Below, in pieces: positions 48,101 through 61,582 of a stretch of 64,000 nt of DNA (its first letter is position 1; every line of letters starts with the position of its first letter). Source of the stretch: Distichodus sexfasciatus (Eukaryota; Chordata; Actinopteri; Characiformes; Distichodontidae); the NCBI GenBank assembly GCA_032718565.1, contig JAVGVS010000109.1:674501-738500 (forward strand), given 5' to 3'. Below the pieces are notes generated by a model. It was not told the DNA's origin and made no database searches. It was given only the letters and a program-made list of their open reading frames with translations. The position numbers and the translations under genes are program-made.

Positions 48101-51100
48101 TTTTAATGCTTCACAAGTCTGTGTATGTGCCATTCATTAGAGCCTTATATCAGGAGATTCTCTAATCCATGCTGATGAACACACATTTTGTTCAGACAGA
48201 TGTTGGGTCTGGCAGGCAAAACTAGGGTTGCCAGGTTTGATTAAAGTTGGAGAGGGAAGAGTGTATCTTGACTGAGTTGAAAACACCCAAATGACGTCAG
48301 AACAATCTCACCAAAGTGACACACTTCAACGTCCAACTGCATGACTTAAAATTCATATTCCACATGCCAGTTTGTTAAACTGATAGCAAAAGGCTGATGC
48401 TCAAGAATTAAGGACACACAAATCTTCAGTAAAAAGGGAATGAGTTGTCATGTTGTGTGTGTGTGTTTTGTTGCGTAACGTCTCTGAGCTCTTAGACGGA
48501 TAACGGGAAAGTGGGTAGAAGCTTGAGTCAAACCAAATGCTGTCACACATTCAGGCTGCCTCACAGACAGTTCCTTGTGTGCAGTGTTTGTGTGTTCTTG
48601 TTCTACTGTTGTTTTAAGTTTCACGACCCAGGCCTTGAGGTCGCCTTTTTGGTTCTTTCCTTACTGTACAGTTATTTGTAGTAAAATATGGTACCTTTTT
48701 AGAGGCTACACTATATAAAATTGTAATAATATTTCAGACTCTCACAGTGTTACGACATGTTTGATTACAAATACGTAAGACCACTGTATGAATATGGGCA
48801 GACCATGCTGCTCATATTCAAACAAAGCACAGATACTGAGTATTCATGCAATATTTTGTGATTCTGCACTGGGAGCATTATTTGATGGATTGACGGATAG
48901 ATGGGATGGTGGTCTATCAAATTATGCTACCCCAGAATATACTGCACCATCTTCGTACCTGACAAGATGGCATTCATTGTAAAAATATTACTTCGTCGCA
49001 TGTTTAAATAATAAGATGAAACCAAAGAAATGGCTAAGAAATAGCTGATTAGTTTAGTCAAATGGCGCAATAAATACAGATTTAAAATATTTTACTTACG
49101 GTCAACCATAGTATCAACACCAATGCACATGCGCAGATCCGCTAGGTAGCACAACTCAGTCACTTGTTATGTTGAACGATGAAATAAATGTGTGGATGTG
49201 TTGTTTGGAATGCTTTAGGTGTACAGTTTGTTGGCAAACGGCTGGTGCATACGTGTGCCAGTGCCGTTTTCTAAAAAAAAATACAGTTATTCATACAAAA
49301 AGACTGAAACGCTGGACACTAATAGTTAAACTGGAGATGGTCATGTGGTGTCCAACCGGAAGCAGGTCGTATTTGCTTAAACTGAGATGCCTTCCCTCCC
49401 TGTCCCATATTTCACCATATGCTGGTAGTGCTGACCAGACACTTCCTGTGGTTAAGTGGGTTAAAGGAAGATTGAATTTCATGAGAACAGTCTCTCCCTC
49501 TCTCTCACTCTCTCTCACTCTCTCTCTCACTCTTCCATAACATACCCACATGTACACAAACATGACCATATTCCACCCTGCATGTGGTCATCTAAGGACT
49601 CTGGCATGAATTTAAGACTTTGTCTGGTCTTGCAGCGTTCTAAAATATGTGTCTTTCTGTTTGTCTGTGCATGTGCCTTGCCACATGGGTAACAGTCATG
49701 CCAAACGTTTCACACTGCATTAATTACATTCATTCCATTTTTCCTGAAATCGAATGAATCACTCTCCCACTTCCTCTCTCTTTCATACAGATTTCTTTCT
49801 GTCTCTGGTTGATTTATATCTTAGTAGGAACCTGGATAATTAATTTTTTTTTAGCTCTAACATTTGAAACCCGACCATAAAGTAATGCTCCAGGGCAAAA
49901 AAACGCCTTATAACCACATGCAGCATGTTTAAGATATTGCCGTTTTAGAAAATCCTCCGTCTGTTTCAGTATGACTCTAGAGAAAAGTATGTCAGAAAAG
50001 GTTTGTGGTGTTTTCCGCATAGTTCTGACCTCGGCCTTCCTCAATACATTTGGTGTCAATTTAAATCCATATATATGCACACACGACTTTATATCCTCAC
50101 ATTTGATCTTAGAATCTGGATTGCAAATGCTATTTTGGCTGAATGGCACAAATACCCACACTCCCAGAAATTTAGATCCTGTTAGAGATTGCCCTTGGTT
50201 TTAGAAAGAAATGTCAAGCAATGTCCATGCACCCAGACCATTATTTTCCATGGTAGGATACTCAACATACAGACCAAAAGATCATGAGATTAAATCCTCC
50301 TACTGCCACACCTCAGCAAAGACCATAGCACAGAGCTGCACCAGTGAAACTGTCCCTGTAATTAGGAAAGTTAAGTTACTCTGAAAAGAGTGTCTGCTAA
50401 ACCCATAAATATTAATGTAAAGTGATCCTCAAAATCTTGAATCATTAAATAATCAATTCATTAAGTGAATTTCTTTAAACCCTTTAAAAAAATGACAAAA
50501 CACAAAAAATTACCACGTTTCGCAGTGAAGTAAAAAGATTTAGCCACCGTCATTCCAAATGCAAGAAAAAACTGAGAAGGGACACAGAACAGTCAAAAAG
50601 TTACTGTTCTGCTTTTTAAATTTTTTTTAGAAAATCTGAAGATTTCATTTTTTGCTAATTTAGACTAGGAATGCATTTTGGCACATACAGGAATTTATTT
50701 GAAAATTGATGTTTCTCATTTCAGGTTTTTATGTGAATTTATGGTGTTAATCGCTTTGCCTTCATCAAGGGGAAAGATTTTTTGCCAACAGCTTTACCGA
50801 TTAAACAAATTTCTTTGTAATCGCCATTAAAAAAAATTATTTAATTTTAAAAATATTGTTAGTTTTTGACATGTTTTCTGATTCACTTAAACATCAGGCT
50901 GATACTGATACCAAGAACGAACACACAGGCTTTGTTGTTTTCCTCCTGGCTGCTGCAGAAATTTAAATAAACTCAGTCAGAAATAGGAGGGTTAGGGCTA
51001 ATCCCCACACCCTGGAACCCTACTGAGGAATTAGAGACAGTCTGGCACTGTTAGTGTGTAAATCTGATGGGGGGAAAAAAAAACCAATTTTCCTGCTTTC

Positions 51101-52150
51101 ACCAGCCCAGGCGGGTGTGAGGTGTCTGTAAAGCAGGGATCCTGATGCTTTTTACTTGTTTTCAGTTTGGCAGTCTGGTTGAGGATTTGGGTTGTCTGTG
51201 GCATGGTGTCGTCACAGTCGCTCTCTCCTCTTGTGTCAAGGTGAAATTGAGGGGACAGTACAAATTCTGTCTCGTTCTTACCCTTCTTTACCCTTCCTAG
51301 AAGTTTGCAATCTCAAGAAAAACAGTTTAAATGTGTGTGTGTAACATTAGATGTTTTATCATTTTTAGTATATGTAACTGTTTATTTTATTATGTATTTA
51401 TTTTCCTCTGTAGATATTTGCATTTAAATAAAGGTCTGACACTTTCCAGAAAACAGTAGACTTAATATTTCATACACATATGCTTATTTTTATCCTGTTA
51501 TATCCAAAAATATTCCTTCCAGTCCCCAATAATATGTATGACTGTGTGGAACAAAATAAATATACAGTTTTTAAAATTCATTTTAATCAAATGGAATCTT
51601 ATATATGTCATATTTCTTCGTATTGCTCTGCTTTTCAATTTCCCACTCTTTTCCATAACATTGCTTCCCAAATGTCATAACTCTTCATTTTGATGATTAA
51701 GAACTTGTGTATGTGCAGCTCCCAACAGCTCTCTTTACTCAGCACCTCACTTTCAATTAAATATAGGCCAGATTCCCACAGAAATCCCTGGGAAGCAGTC
51801 TGTTGGCTATTATTCGTGCTGCGTCATTGACCGACCCCTGGCCTGGATACTGATGATCTGCTAGTCTGAGTAGGGCCATGGTGGCACATTTTAGGAAATT
51901 TTGAATATTGTTTAAATAAGCGTATTACTATTATGTATTACTATTATTTGACATAAAATCATGTCTCCAGATTCACAAGTTGTGGCTATTTGCGGCACGT
52001 TTCCAAAGTAACGTGTTTTCCGCATTTCCAGCGCGTTTCGTATTTTTAATTGCATTGGACTCTGTCGGCCACCGTAAATATGTTCCGTTCACTGGAACTA
52101 AGGGTCAAAGTTCAACCCCTTAAGAACAACCCCCATTAGAACACCTAAAT
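45131..52150. other. Gene-free stretch, about 7 kb
   Basis: AT-rich, with short ORFs that resemble no protein I know. Seen within: CA and CT runs (46565-46615, 46734-46760, 47775-47800, 47898-47922, 49495-49532), a tRNA-like or SINE fragment near 47419-47490, and scattered AATAAA sites. No convincing splice-flanked coding exon was found on either strand. Confidence 0.5.
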
Positions 52151-52200
52151 TCAATGATTTGGAGGGGTGTCCCAATATTTTTGGCAATATAGTGTACACA
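52080..52200. mobile_element. Terminal fragment resembling a Tc1/mariner-type repeat
   Basis: Contains GGGGTGTCCCAATATTTTTG and GGCAATATAGTGTA, which resemble the termini of widespread fish DNA-transposon repeats. Only one end was seen. Confidence 0.45.
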
Positions 52201-52429
52201 AAATGGGAACTTTAACAACATTTTAAAAGGCTGAGCAAATAAAAGAGACAGAAATAACGTTAGTGACTGATCTGACTGATCCGACGTGAACAAACAGCGA
52301 CGACATGGGTCGATTCCATTCCAAATGTGCCACCTCTCCCTACTCTGCATCTCATTTTTCAATAAATATATTACAAATTATTGCATCCAGACACCCCTAG
52401 AAAAAGATACTGCCCCCACATTCGCGAAG

Positions 52430-52627
52430 CCCCTCGTGTGTGATCACGTGACTCGTCTCGCGCCAAATCGCTCTGACCGCACGCGCTTTCCCGCGTTAAT
52501 CCGCTGCTTCTGTCGCCAGACACTACACTACACGACGCGCTTCTGTTGCCGCGGTTTCTGGAGGCTGTTCTCGCGTTTTCCCACTGCATCACTGCTTTAC
52601 TGCATTATTTTTGAGCCACCTTGCAGG
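52430..52627 (+). promoter_or_regulatory. smim28: Presumed smim28 promoter/5' UTR
   Basis: CpG-rich compared with its flanks, with an E-box CACGTG (within TGATCACGTGACTC, about 52441-52454). It ends at the ATG at 52628. Start site inferred. Confidence 0.4.
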
Positions 52628-54932
52628 ATGCGTAAGTTTGTGGAGAGCAGCTGGATGAAATTTGGCCCCGCGGGAAGGGGCTCGTACGACTGGGTGACGG
52701 GATCTCCATCACCTGCGCCGGCCGACAAACAGCAACAGGTGAGTCAGGTCTGATCCTGAGAACATCAGCATTAAACGGTGCTTAATAACAATAAAATATA
52801 ACCATTCATAAAAGCCAATAACAGTAAAATATAATAATACATGAAAGTTGAAATCACTAAACGCAAATATTACCAAAAAATGTAGATGGAGCAGGTGGCA
52901 TAGGTCTGATCTTATTTGTAAATTTATAATTTAGTTTATACTCATGTTCTCTTTAGCCCTTTAAAAAGAAGCTAGAAATTTATGTAAATAAACTATAAAC
53001 AATAGATAAATAGTAAATGATAACGTTAATTCAACTGCAAATATTACACATAGAGTAAACAGTTGGGGCATGTCTGATCTTATTTGGACTTTTAATTTAG
53101 CTGCTTATGCTTTAATTATTTCCAATATTTCTGTACTTTTTAGCCTGTTTGACACAGAAGCTAGAAAGAAGCTTTTTTGGGGGTATTAGTGCCTCGATAA
53201 GCCTTATTTTCAACATATTGTTGATGGTTACTTAAGGTGCGGACAGCTTACTTAAGGTAATGGGGACATAATAATGTAATGAATTTTCTATTAAAGTGAA
53301 AGTGTTAAACAATAAGTATTACGGTTATACGAAACAGCAATTGTTATAATTGACATGCAGGCAAATACTGCCTTGATTTCTTTTGCTTTCCACTTGACCA
53401 ACAGAAGCCTAATATGGGCAAATTGAAGCAACTGTGGCTGTTTAATGCAAATAATATTTTAGAACAAAGAAAGAGTCACAAGTCAAATTTGTTATGTTTA
53501 GGGTTAATGTGTTTTTAACCAATGAAAGACCTCATGAACCCTTACTATGAACTATAGTGTCAACTCACCTGTGAAAATGGGTCGGTGGCACTTTGTTGGT
53601 TAAAACTGATGTTTTGGAAAATGTTAAAACCCTTCAAAATGACTATTGAGAGGATGAAAATGGAAAGGGTTTATTCAAAAACTAAGAAAACTCAGTGGGT
53701 TGTAGTGGCTGTCCATGGTACTGAACGTCTTTGTTTTACAAAATTAGCCATTATTTGAAAAGCACATTGTATTCAAGTTCAGGTTCAGTATCATTTGTTG
53801 TGTCCGTGGTGTTGAAATGCTTTGGAATAGTGTAGTTAGCATTTGGTCTTTATATGATAAGACACATTCAATATGTAGCAGTACTGTCTTGGGCATTAAT
53901 TGGCACATTTTATTTGCTTTCCCCATATTACAATTAAGCTACCAGATGCAGTGGTGAAGCTGGATAAATCATGTGTAGCTAAATTTGGCCTTGAATGTGG
54001 TTGAATACCTGACTGGTCACTAATAATAAAATTCTCTCTGTGACTTACTTCTGTTTTGAAAACACTGACCTGGCAGAGGTTCACCTGAAGAGACCCACAA
54101 ACAGGCGGATTTAAACTGCCTAAAGTGTCTAATCTAGCTGAAAAGCATTATCTGATTAGTGCACTGGTGCAGAGTGAGAGGTGCTCTTATCAATTAAGCT
54201 CTATGAGGACATTAGCATTAGCACATTATCAACAGTCATGTGATTAACATATAATTTCAACTGATTTTTACCCCTACGAATGAGTTAAGTGATATCCTTT
54301 TCAAGAAATTTCCTAATTAGAGGGACATTCTCTCTGGAGCAACTTTGGGTGAAGGGTCTTCCTCGGGGCCAAAGAGTGGTTTTATGTCCTCATGGGATTC
54401 AAACCACCTTTCTTATGGTCATCAACACAAAGTCTCAGTCACATCAGACCTCTGCGCCACCACTGTGGATTGTACAATGTGTAATGTTTACTTTATCCTT
54501 ATATCCCAGAGTTACCACTGGAATGAGCTGTCGCTTGACGAGGGCATGAAATCTGAGGTCATTCTGTACATCATTCTCCCACTGGCGTCCCTCATCATCC
54601 TCGGCCTCGTGGCCTTCTTCGTCTACCGCAGATGCTCACGCAACAAGTTTGGTTTGACCAACATCATTGCTCTGGACTTACAGAATGCGGAGAGCAGTGC
54701 AGAGATCCTCTCCTCCCTCACTGGAAACGCAGAACGCCTCAACAGCACCAGCTCCGACATGTCAGATGGCGTTTTTCTGATGGTTTACCTTCCACCACCC
54801 TACGAAGAGACACTGACCAAGATAACGCGAGCTGCAAGTCTCTCCAGCGGCAAAGATGTAGAGTCCATTAAGATGGAAGATCTGGAGGCCAAACTGTGTC
54901 CAGAACTGAAGTCCAGTGGACGTTATGTGTGA
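52628..54932 (+). CDS. smim28: Small integral membrane protein 28
   Basis: Function unknown in any species I can name. Two coding exons: 52628-52738 (37 codons, donor GTGAGT) and 54510-54932 (140 codons plus TGA), 177 aa in all. The N-terminus (MRKFVESSWMKFG, AGRGSYDWVTG) matches the remembered mammalian SMIM28 start (SSWxKFGxAGRGxYxW), which fixes the ATG although the frame stays open further upstream. A single transmembrane helix follows in exon 2 (VILYIILPLASLIILGLVAFF), immediately followed by YRRC as in mammals. The cytoplasmic tail has a PPPY motif (YLPPPYEET), a possible docking site for WW-domain ubiquitin ligases such as the NEDD4 family. Polyadenylation signal at 55518-55523. A type III-like topology (N-terminus outside) is inferred from the basic YRR after the helix. 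Confidence 0.85.
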
Positions 54933-55517
54933 TTGCAGGATACAAAGCCTCTTGTGAAATGTTACTTCAGTGAAAAGGGGGAACATCTTTAACCAGTGTG
55001 TGTCTTGGAACATTTGAAGTGAAATGTTAAACTGTTAAGGGAACAGTTACTCATAAGGTATAAAAGCTTCGGCATTTGAGAAAGAAGATTGGTATTTAGA
55101 TTGATCACAATGACTTGGAGGCACTTTTTGGCCTTGAAGCTTTAAAAAGTGGAATGAAATCATATCATAAGCTGTAAAGGTTTGTATGTACTCTCACCCT
55201 AATAGACCTGTTCTACTTTTTTGCCCATACTCACCCTATTTAACACTCATCTCAGATATAATCACGTGCAATTTCTGTGGAAGAGCATTATGTGTAATCC
55301 AATGAATGTTTATGCTGTGAAATGTGGGGCTTAAGCAGAGAAGGGAGTTTTCTGTTTAATCATGAGATATGTATTTTAAAGAGTCATGCTTAATTTATAT
55401 GATTGCATCAATCATTTTTAAAACAAGCATTAATCGTCCTATTAACCCACTTTCCCGGTATTGTCTTATATTAAGCTCATGTAAGCCTGTATGTACCTTT
55501 CTCTTAAAACTATTTCT

Positions 55518-55523
55518 AATAAA
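55518..55523 (+). terminator. smim28: smim28 polyadenylation signal
   Basis: AATAAA about 590 bp after the smim28 stop; the intervening sequence is AT-rich with no gene and is taken as 3' UTR. Confidence 0.55.
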
Positions 55524-56677
55524 CAATCAACATCGAAACCAGTGCACGTGATTGTGGTTTATTAAACCTTATAAAATCTCGTTTAAAAAATGATGACCTG
55601 GTTAAAAATTTCACATTAAAGCCTTCATGTGATTAAAAGCACTTTACTACCATTGCTCTTGGCTAAATTAAATATTATAGTATTGTATATTAGTAATATT
55701 AGCATGGAGGGTGATTATAGGAACATGGCTAAATTAAGAGGAGCACTTCAGGACAAAGTACAAACAAGATATAGTTATTGGACAGTATGATATTTATTTA
55801 GAATGCTATTTCTATAGAATGCTTTTATGAATCGTCAAATCATACTTTTATTGCTTTTGTGTTGGGACGCTCATCAGCAAAAAGGTCTTAAAATATGGTT
55901 CAAAGTTTAGGGGACCAACATTATCATATAATTATATGATTTTACAGCTATGCCTATACATACCAGCATATTACTGTATATGACTGGAAGTGTCCTTTAT
56001 GGCGATGTTTCATTTGGCTCTTACTGCCATCTAGCGAACAATATTAATATTAACTTGGTAGTGAACTCTTATCCTCATATCTTTACGTCTTATAACTTTC
56101 TAAACACATTCCCACACAAAACAATTTAGGGTTCTAGCAAACAATTGCCGTTAACCTTTGGCAATGTTGGCGAACATTTGCAGCAAGGCCATATTTCCAC
56201 ATGCAAATTAGGTTTGTGGTGAACTTATAGCAAACTTAGTATAGCAAAGCTTATACACCTATCAAATTTGTCACCAAAAGTTCACTACATGTTTGCCGTT
56301 ACTGACAGATAGTTTTGTCAAATACGTTTACCACTAGTTTCAATTTGTCATTGTTGCAAGAAACATTAACGGCCGACGATGGCAAACTTCAAACTTGTGG
56401 CAACATATTCTGGCAAACTCCACTGTTCGCCATAAATTTACCACAGGTTTGCCACAAACGTTTTGTTTTTGTTAGGGTTTTACAAGCTGGACAGATTACA
56501 AACAGATTATTTATACTTAATTATTAATTATCACCGAATAAAGGGCATATTTAGCTTTCACTGATTACTACTCCAATGCACGGCCAAAAAAAAAGGCATG
56601 ATGACCAAAAAACAAGAACTAAAACATTCTTCTTTTCTTCTCTTTCTTCTTCATTATGGGCAAGCATAATGAACACC

Positions 56678-57804
56678 CAGTGTTGGGAACAGGGCCGGCC
56701 CAAGCCTTCAGGGGGCCCTAAGCAGAATTTTATTTGGGGGCCCCTCTGTGCCACCAATATGACTAATTATTGTCAATCCTTTATTATTCGCACACTATAA
56801 ATGTAACACACCCAATATAAATTTTATTTTTTTGTAGCTGTGTTGCTTACATCATACCAATGTTTTTGCCCTTGCTAAATATAAATAACTGAAATATTAA
56901 ACATATATAAATTAAAAAAATAAAAATTAAAAAACGATGTAATTTCGTGTACTCTTGGGGGCCCCCTGGTGGCCACGGGGCCCTAAGCAGCCGCTTCGCT
57001 TATGCCTTGGGCCGGCTCTGGTTGGGAAGGTTACTTTTAAAATGTATTCCACTACAGATTACAGAATACATGCCCCAAAATGTAGTTTGTAACGTATTCC
57101 GTTAAATTACTCAATGTGAGTAACGTATTCTGAATGGATTACTTAATATACTGTCATGCTTTTAACAACTACATGAATGTAGCAATCACATCCTGCAAAT
57201 TCTTGTTTGTTTTTCTCTACCAATTGGCTGTTAAGCCGAAATCTCCCTGAATAGACAATATATTTACTGTAGGTAGAGGAGCAAAGACGAAATTTCCGAG
57301 TAAGAAATGCATTCCTGCCCGGGCACTGCTGGCTCTGTTGTGCTGGCTCCGGGTCCATCGTGTAACTGACGCCACCAACATTAACAGGACGCTTACATTA
57401 GAGCCTCTTATTGCGTGTTTTGTTTGGGTTTGGGCAATGCGTGGATTAGAGAGGAAATAGCCTAACGTATGAAACAGGAAAAGACCGCCGTGTAATCCAT
57501 TTATTTCAACAAAGTAACTGTATTCTAATTATCACCTATTTAAACAAACAGTAACTGTAATGGAATAGTTACTCATATTTTGTATTCTAAATACGAATGC
57601 CGGCACATGTATTCACATTCCCCAACAGGGCCGTCTGCAGTATAGGCAAGACAGGCAACGTTATGGGCGCCAAACGGAGGAAGAAAAAAGTATAACATTC
57701 CACTATTCTTAAACTAGTTGGTATTAATGTGTCTTATGAAAAGAACAAGCCCACATGATTCTACCTGCTTGAAGCAAAGCCTATTAAGTAGTAGTAGTAA
57801 TAGC

Positions 57805-57841
<37 letters not shown>

Positions 57842-58225
57842 TACGAATCTCTCCTATGGGGTCTTTTGTGATCACCTTTTGTTAATTTTTTTTTTATTTA
57901 AACTTGTAATTTTTGTGCATTGCCTTATTTATACTGTATTTATAATTGAAGTTATGTCACTTTTTATTTTGGGGAATATTTAACTAATACTTATGTAAGC
58001 AATTTGGTATAGTATTGTGATATTCGGTTCATATTTTTTTCTTCTAAGTATTTTGAATGTGCTATTGGTTTATTTAAATAAAAGAATGTCTAAGACAAAG
58101 CTATTCAGTTTCTTGTGAGTATATGTACACTAGCAGTGAATTTATCATGACATGCAAGGGGGGGCGCCACTCAAAAATCTTGCCTAGGGCTCCAGATTTG
58201 TTAGAAGGGCCTGCTCCTAACACTG
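56678..58225. mobile_element. hAT-like host element holding two further insertions
   Basis: The host seems to begin CAGTGTTGGGAA at 56678 and end near AACACTG at 58225, with GTAACGTATTCCGTTA-type sequence inside. It is interrupted by a 331-bp element at 56690-57020 and by a second at about 57626-58217 starting CAGGGCCGTCTGCAG. A (TAA)n run lies at 57806-57840. The outer right end is less certain than the inner insertion. Confidence 0.55.
56690..57020. mobile_element. hAT-like MITE with perfect 8-bp target duplication
   Basis: Termini CAGGGCCGGCCCAAG and CTTGGGCCGGCTCTG are inverted repeats, and the next inner bases (GGGGGCCC..AAGCAG) recur at both ends. The element is flanked on both sides by GTTGGGAA (56682-56689 and 57021-57028), the 8-bp duplication expected of hAT transposition. 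Confidence 0.92.
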
Positions 58226-61200
58226 TGAGTATCAAAGGGAGAGACAATTGGCCATATGTGGAACGTCCGAACCGGAAAACAGAGTTAGACACTTCCGGTT
58301 GCACGTCTGATGAATGACAGTGAATTCCTCGGTCGGTCTGAGGTAATAATATTAACAAAACACACACACACACACACACACAATCAAAACAGTTAATAAA
58401 TTTCTTAGGTTAATAGTAGTAATAGTGTCTGTTTTGTTTTGTTTTGTTTTATTTTATTTTTATTTAATCATAATCATGTCGAGAACGCTGAAATATAGTA
58501 ATCCTGTCTTCGTTTGAAACTTGTGCGAAATGAGTGACAACATGTTCATTAAAAGTCAGAACAAAAAGTCAGATAAACTGCTCAATAACACCAGCCATCG
58601 ATTTTAAATCAAATCATGAGCCCAAGAATCGAATCGAATCGAATCGAATCGCGAGATTCTCTGAATCGTGCACCTCTAGTATGTACAGTATGTATGCTAG
58701 ACAGTAGTGACTTGGTAGTGTGTTTCACACACCAGCAAGTCATTATTATCTAAATGTCTTATAACTTGCAGTACTGTATATTTAATTCTGGTGTAAGTTG
58801 CTACAAACGGTCATTATTTACTTGGAAAAAATTGTGTAAGCCCAACCCGTGTCGGCCAGATCTTTATCCGAGAAACAGGCTGTGACACACGAACAGGAAA
58901 TTTCCAATTTACATGGCATGTGGCCAAAAGAAACTATAAACCATAAACAGAACATTCAAATAGGCCTGAAAGTGCAGCAACCTGGCAAGTATGCTGCTAA
59001 CAAGAAGAATTCATGACCTGTTCCACCTTTGTAAAAAATATCTTTTTCTGTCTTAAAATTAGATACATGGGAAAAAATGTACTTTTATAATATAAAATGA
59101 GATAATTCTTGACAATATGACGATTTAAAAAAATCATTTATGTTAAAAATGTATTAAATGTTTTTGAGTATGGGTCATAACAGTGAAGGAAACTGCAAAG
59201 TTATTGTCATATTTACTTAAATATATAAAACTTATTTGATTGTTACAGAACAAATCAACACACATTTTATGTCATCAATTCAACTAATGCTTCACATTTA
59301 ATCTGCAATTCATAGATGACTGGTGCTGAGCTAATAATAATAACAATAACAATAACAACAACAACAATAATAATAATAATAATGCTGGTTGATTCTTTTG
59401 TTTTAAATGTTATTTTATGTTTTAGATGTTATGTGTCTAAGAAAAATATAAAGATAATCATTGTCACATACAAAGTTAAAGTTATGCTGCCAACTATAGA
59501 TCACAAAGCACAAATTGCTAATAATAAATGCTCAGTTTTGTTTGTTGTTTGTATGTTGAATCATTTTCGACATTAATTTAAATTAACAGATTAATTTCAC
59601 CAACAGATCCAAACATTCCCGGTTTCTTGATTCCAAATATTATTGTATATATTGAATATTATTGAATTTAAATAGTTTTCTACTCAGGAGGACACAATAC
59701 ATGGTAAAAAAAAAAAAAGTGAATTAAATTAAATTAAGTCGGCAGTACAAAATAAATGTGACATTAATGGTACATAATTACTCCAATTAAACAATGACAC
59801 AGCAAAAGTGAAGATCTATTATGCTGAGGAGAGATAAGTGGGAGTAGAGAAACTGCTGAACTTGATCTTATGATTATGTTTAGGAACTGATAGAATCGGG
59901 AAGGTGGTTATGATTATGTCACTCAAAGCTTCCATCGAGGCTGCCAGCTGAATGCCAAGACTTCTTAGGATTGTGCAAATCAGGTTTTTCCTTTTTAAAT
60001 ACTTGTTGTTTCCATCCGCGGTAATGTGTTCAGCAGGTGATTGAAGCTTCTAGGAAGTGCTAAATTTGGCTGTTTCTCTGACGTGTGCAGCACGTGATGC
60101 TTACAACAGCGTGGGGTGATCTTGGCGAGTTACTGAACTTAACTTAAGGTCAAGATTCTTTTTATTTGTTATACAGGTACAACATGGAGTGAAATGTTCT
60201 CTGATCAAGACTGTGCAACTAAAATAGAAAGTAGAACATAGAAATTAATGACAAATTGCTGAACAAAACTGTACAATAACTTATCTTATATATATATATC
60301 TATCTATATCTATATATATATATATATATAATATATATATACATACATACATGTATATATATATATGAATCCTAAATAGTGATTTAAACTATAAACACTA
60401 ACTGTACATGTGATCACACATTGTACATACTGTAACGTCAATTTATATTGAGCAGAGGTTTTGTTTTAATTAGAATTGGAACATTGTTGTTGTTTTCATT
60501 TAAATGCCTGGTTGAGCTCAGGAAAAAAAATGTCAAATGCTTTTTGATTTGTCATCGGTAATTTGTGTCAATGATTTTACTGCCTTTTAATTATTTTTTT
60601 AGATGATGGTGAAGACTTTGAAAATCTACTTCTCTGAAAATTCTGCTTTTTTCTCTCCAAAAAATATTCTAACATTTTTTCTTTTTTTCTACTAATATTT
60701 TATATTTCATTTTTAAATATTTTGTCTATGATTTCCCATGTGATTATTAATGCCTGGTAATCTTTTGATCACACAGACCTGAAGCACAGGTATTTTATTC
60801 ATTGCCCCCAGCATCAGGGACAATAAAACAGTGCTGAAGGAAATGATCTCAACCCTCAACACAACATTAATGCCGCGTGAGTCGAGAAGATGGACAATGT
60901 TGAAGACAGCGTTTGTGTTAATATAAATAAAGAGGGTGGTGCAGGTCAGTATGGTTTCTGCTCGCTCATGGACAAACGGTGCATTTGTATATGTTCTCAG
61001 ATTTATGTGTATAAAGCAGCTCCACTCCCCGAAACCTGTATTCATATCTCATTGTTTCCATCCACGTCACATGCTTCCAGAACTCAGCAGTATTATGTAC
61101 CCTTTAAAGAACTCAAATCCTGTAATTACAAGACAAAGGCTATTGAAAAAATTCAGCTTTTGGTTAGACCAACAGTTAGTTTGGATTAAAATAGATTTTT

Positions 61201-61551
61201 AACTGACCTTTTATGTTATTTCTGCACACCTGTATTCTTATTTTAATTATTTTTTAATATTTAAGTATCTTGAATTTGTCATGAATTAATTGATAAATGG
61301 TGGCATTACTGTTTTTTAAATATATAATTCTTTGATTAATAACACACATAACTACGCTTTATGTCACCAATTCTATTTTATTTTCTTCTAGATTTTTTAT
61401 CAGTTATTTGTGTCAATGATATTCCTGCCTTTTAATTTATTTTTTTCAAACGATGGTGAAGAGGCATCATATACTGCCCTTCTTATACTTCTTATTGATT
61501 AACAACTTTGTATTTTGGAAATCTACATATCCAAAAAATCTTCTTCTTCTT

Positions 61552-61582
<31 letters not shown>

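Noticed and set aside
60713..61202. Overlapping ORFs on both strands
   Set aside because: No similarity recalled, and no coherent exon structure; possibly LINE remnant but unsupported.
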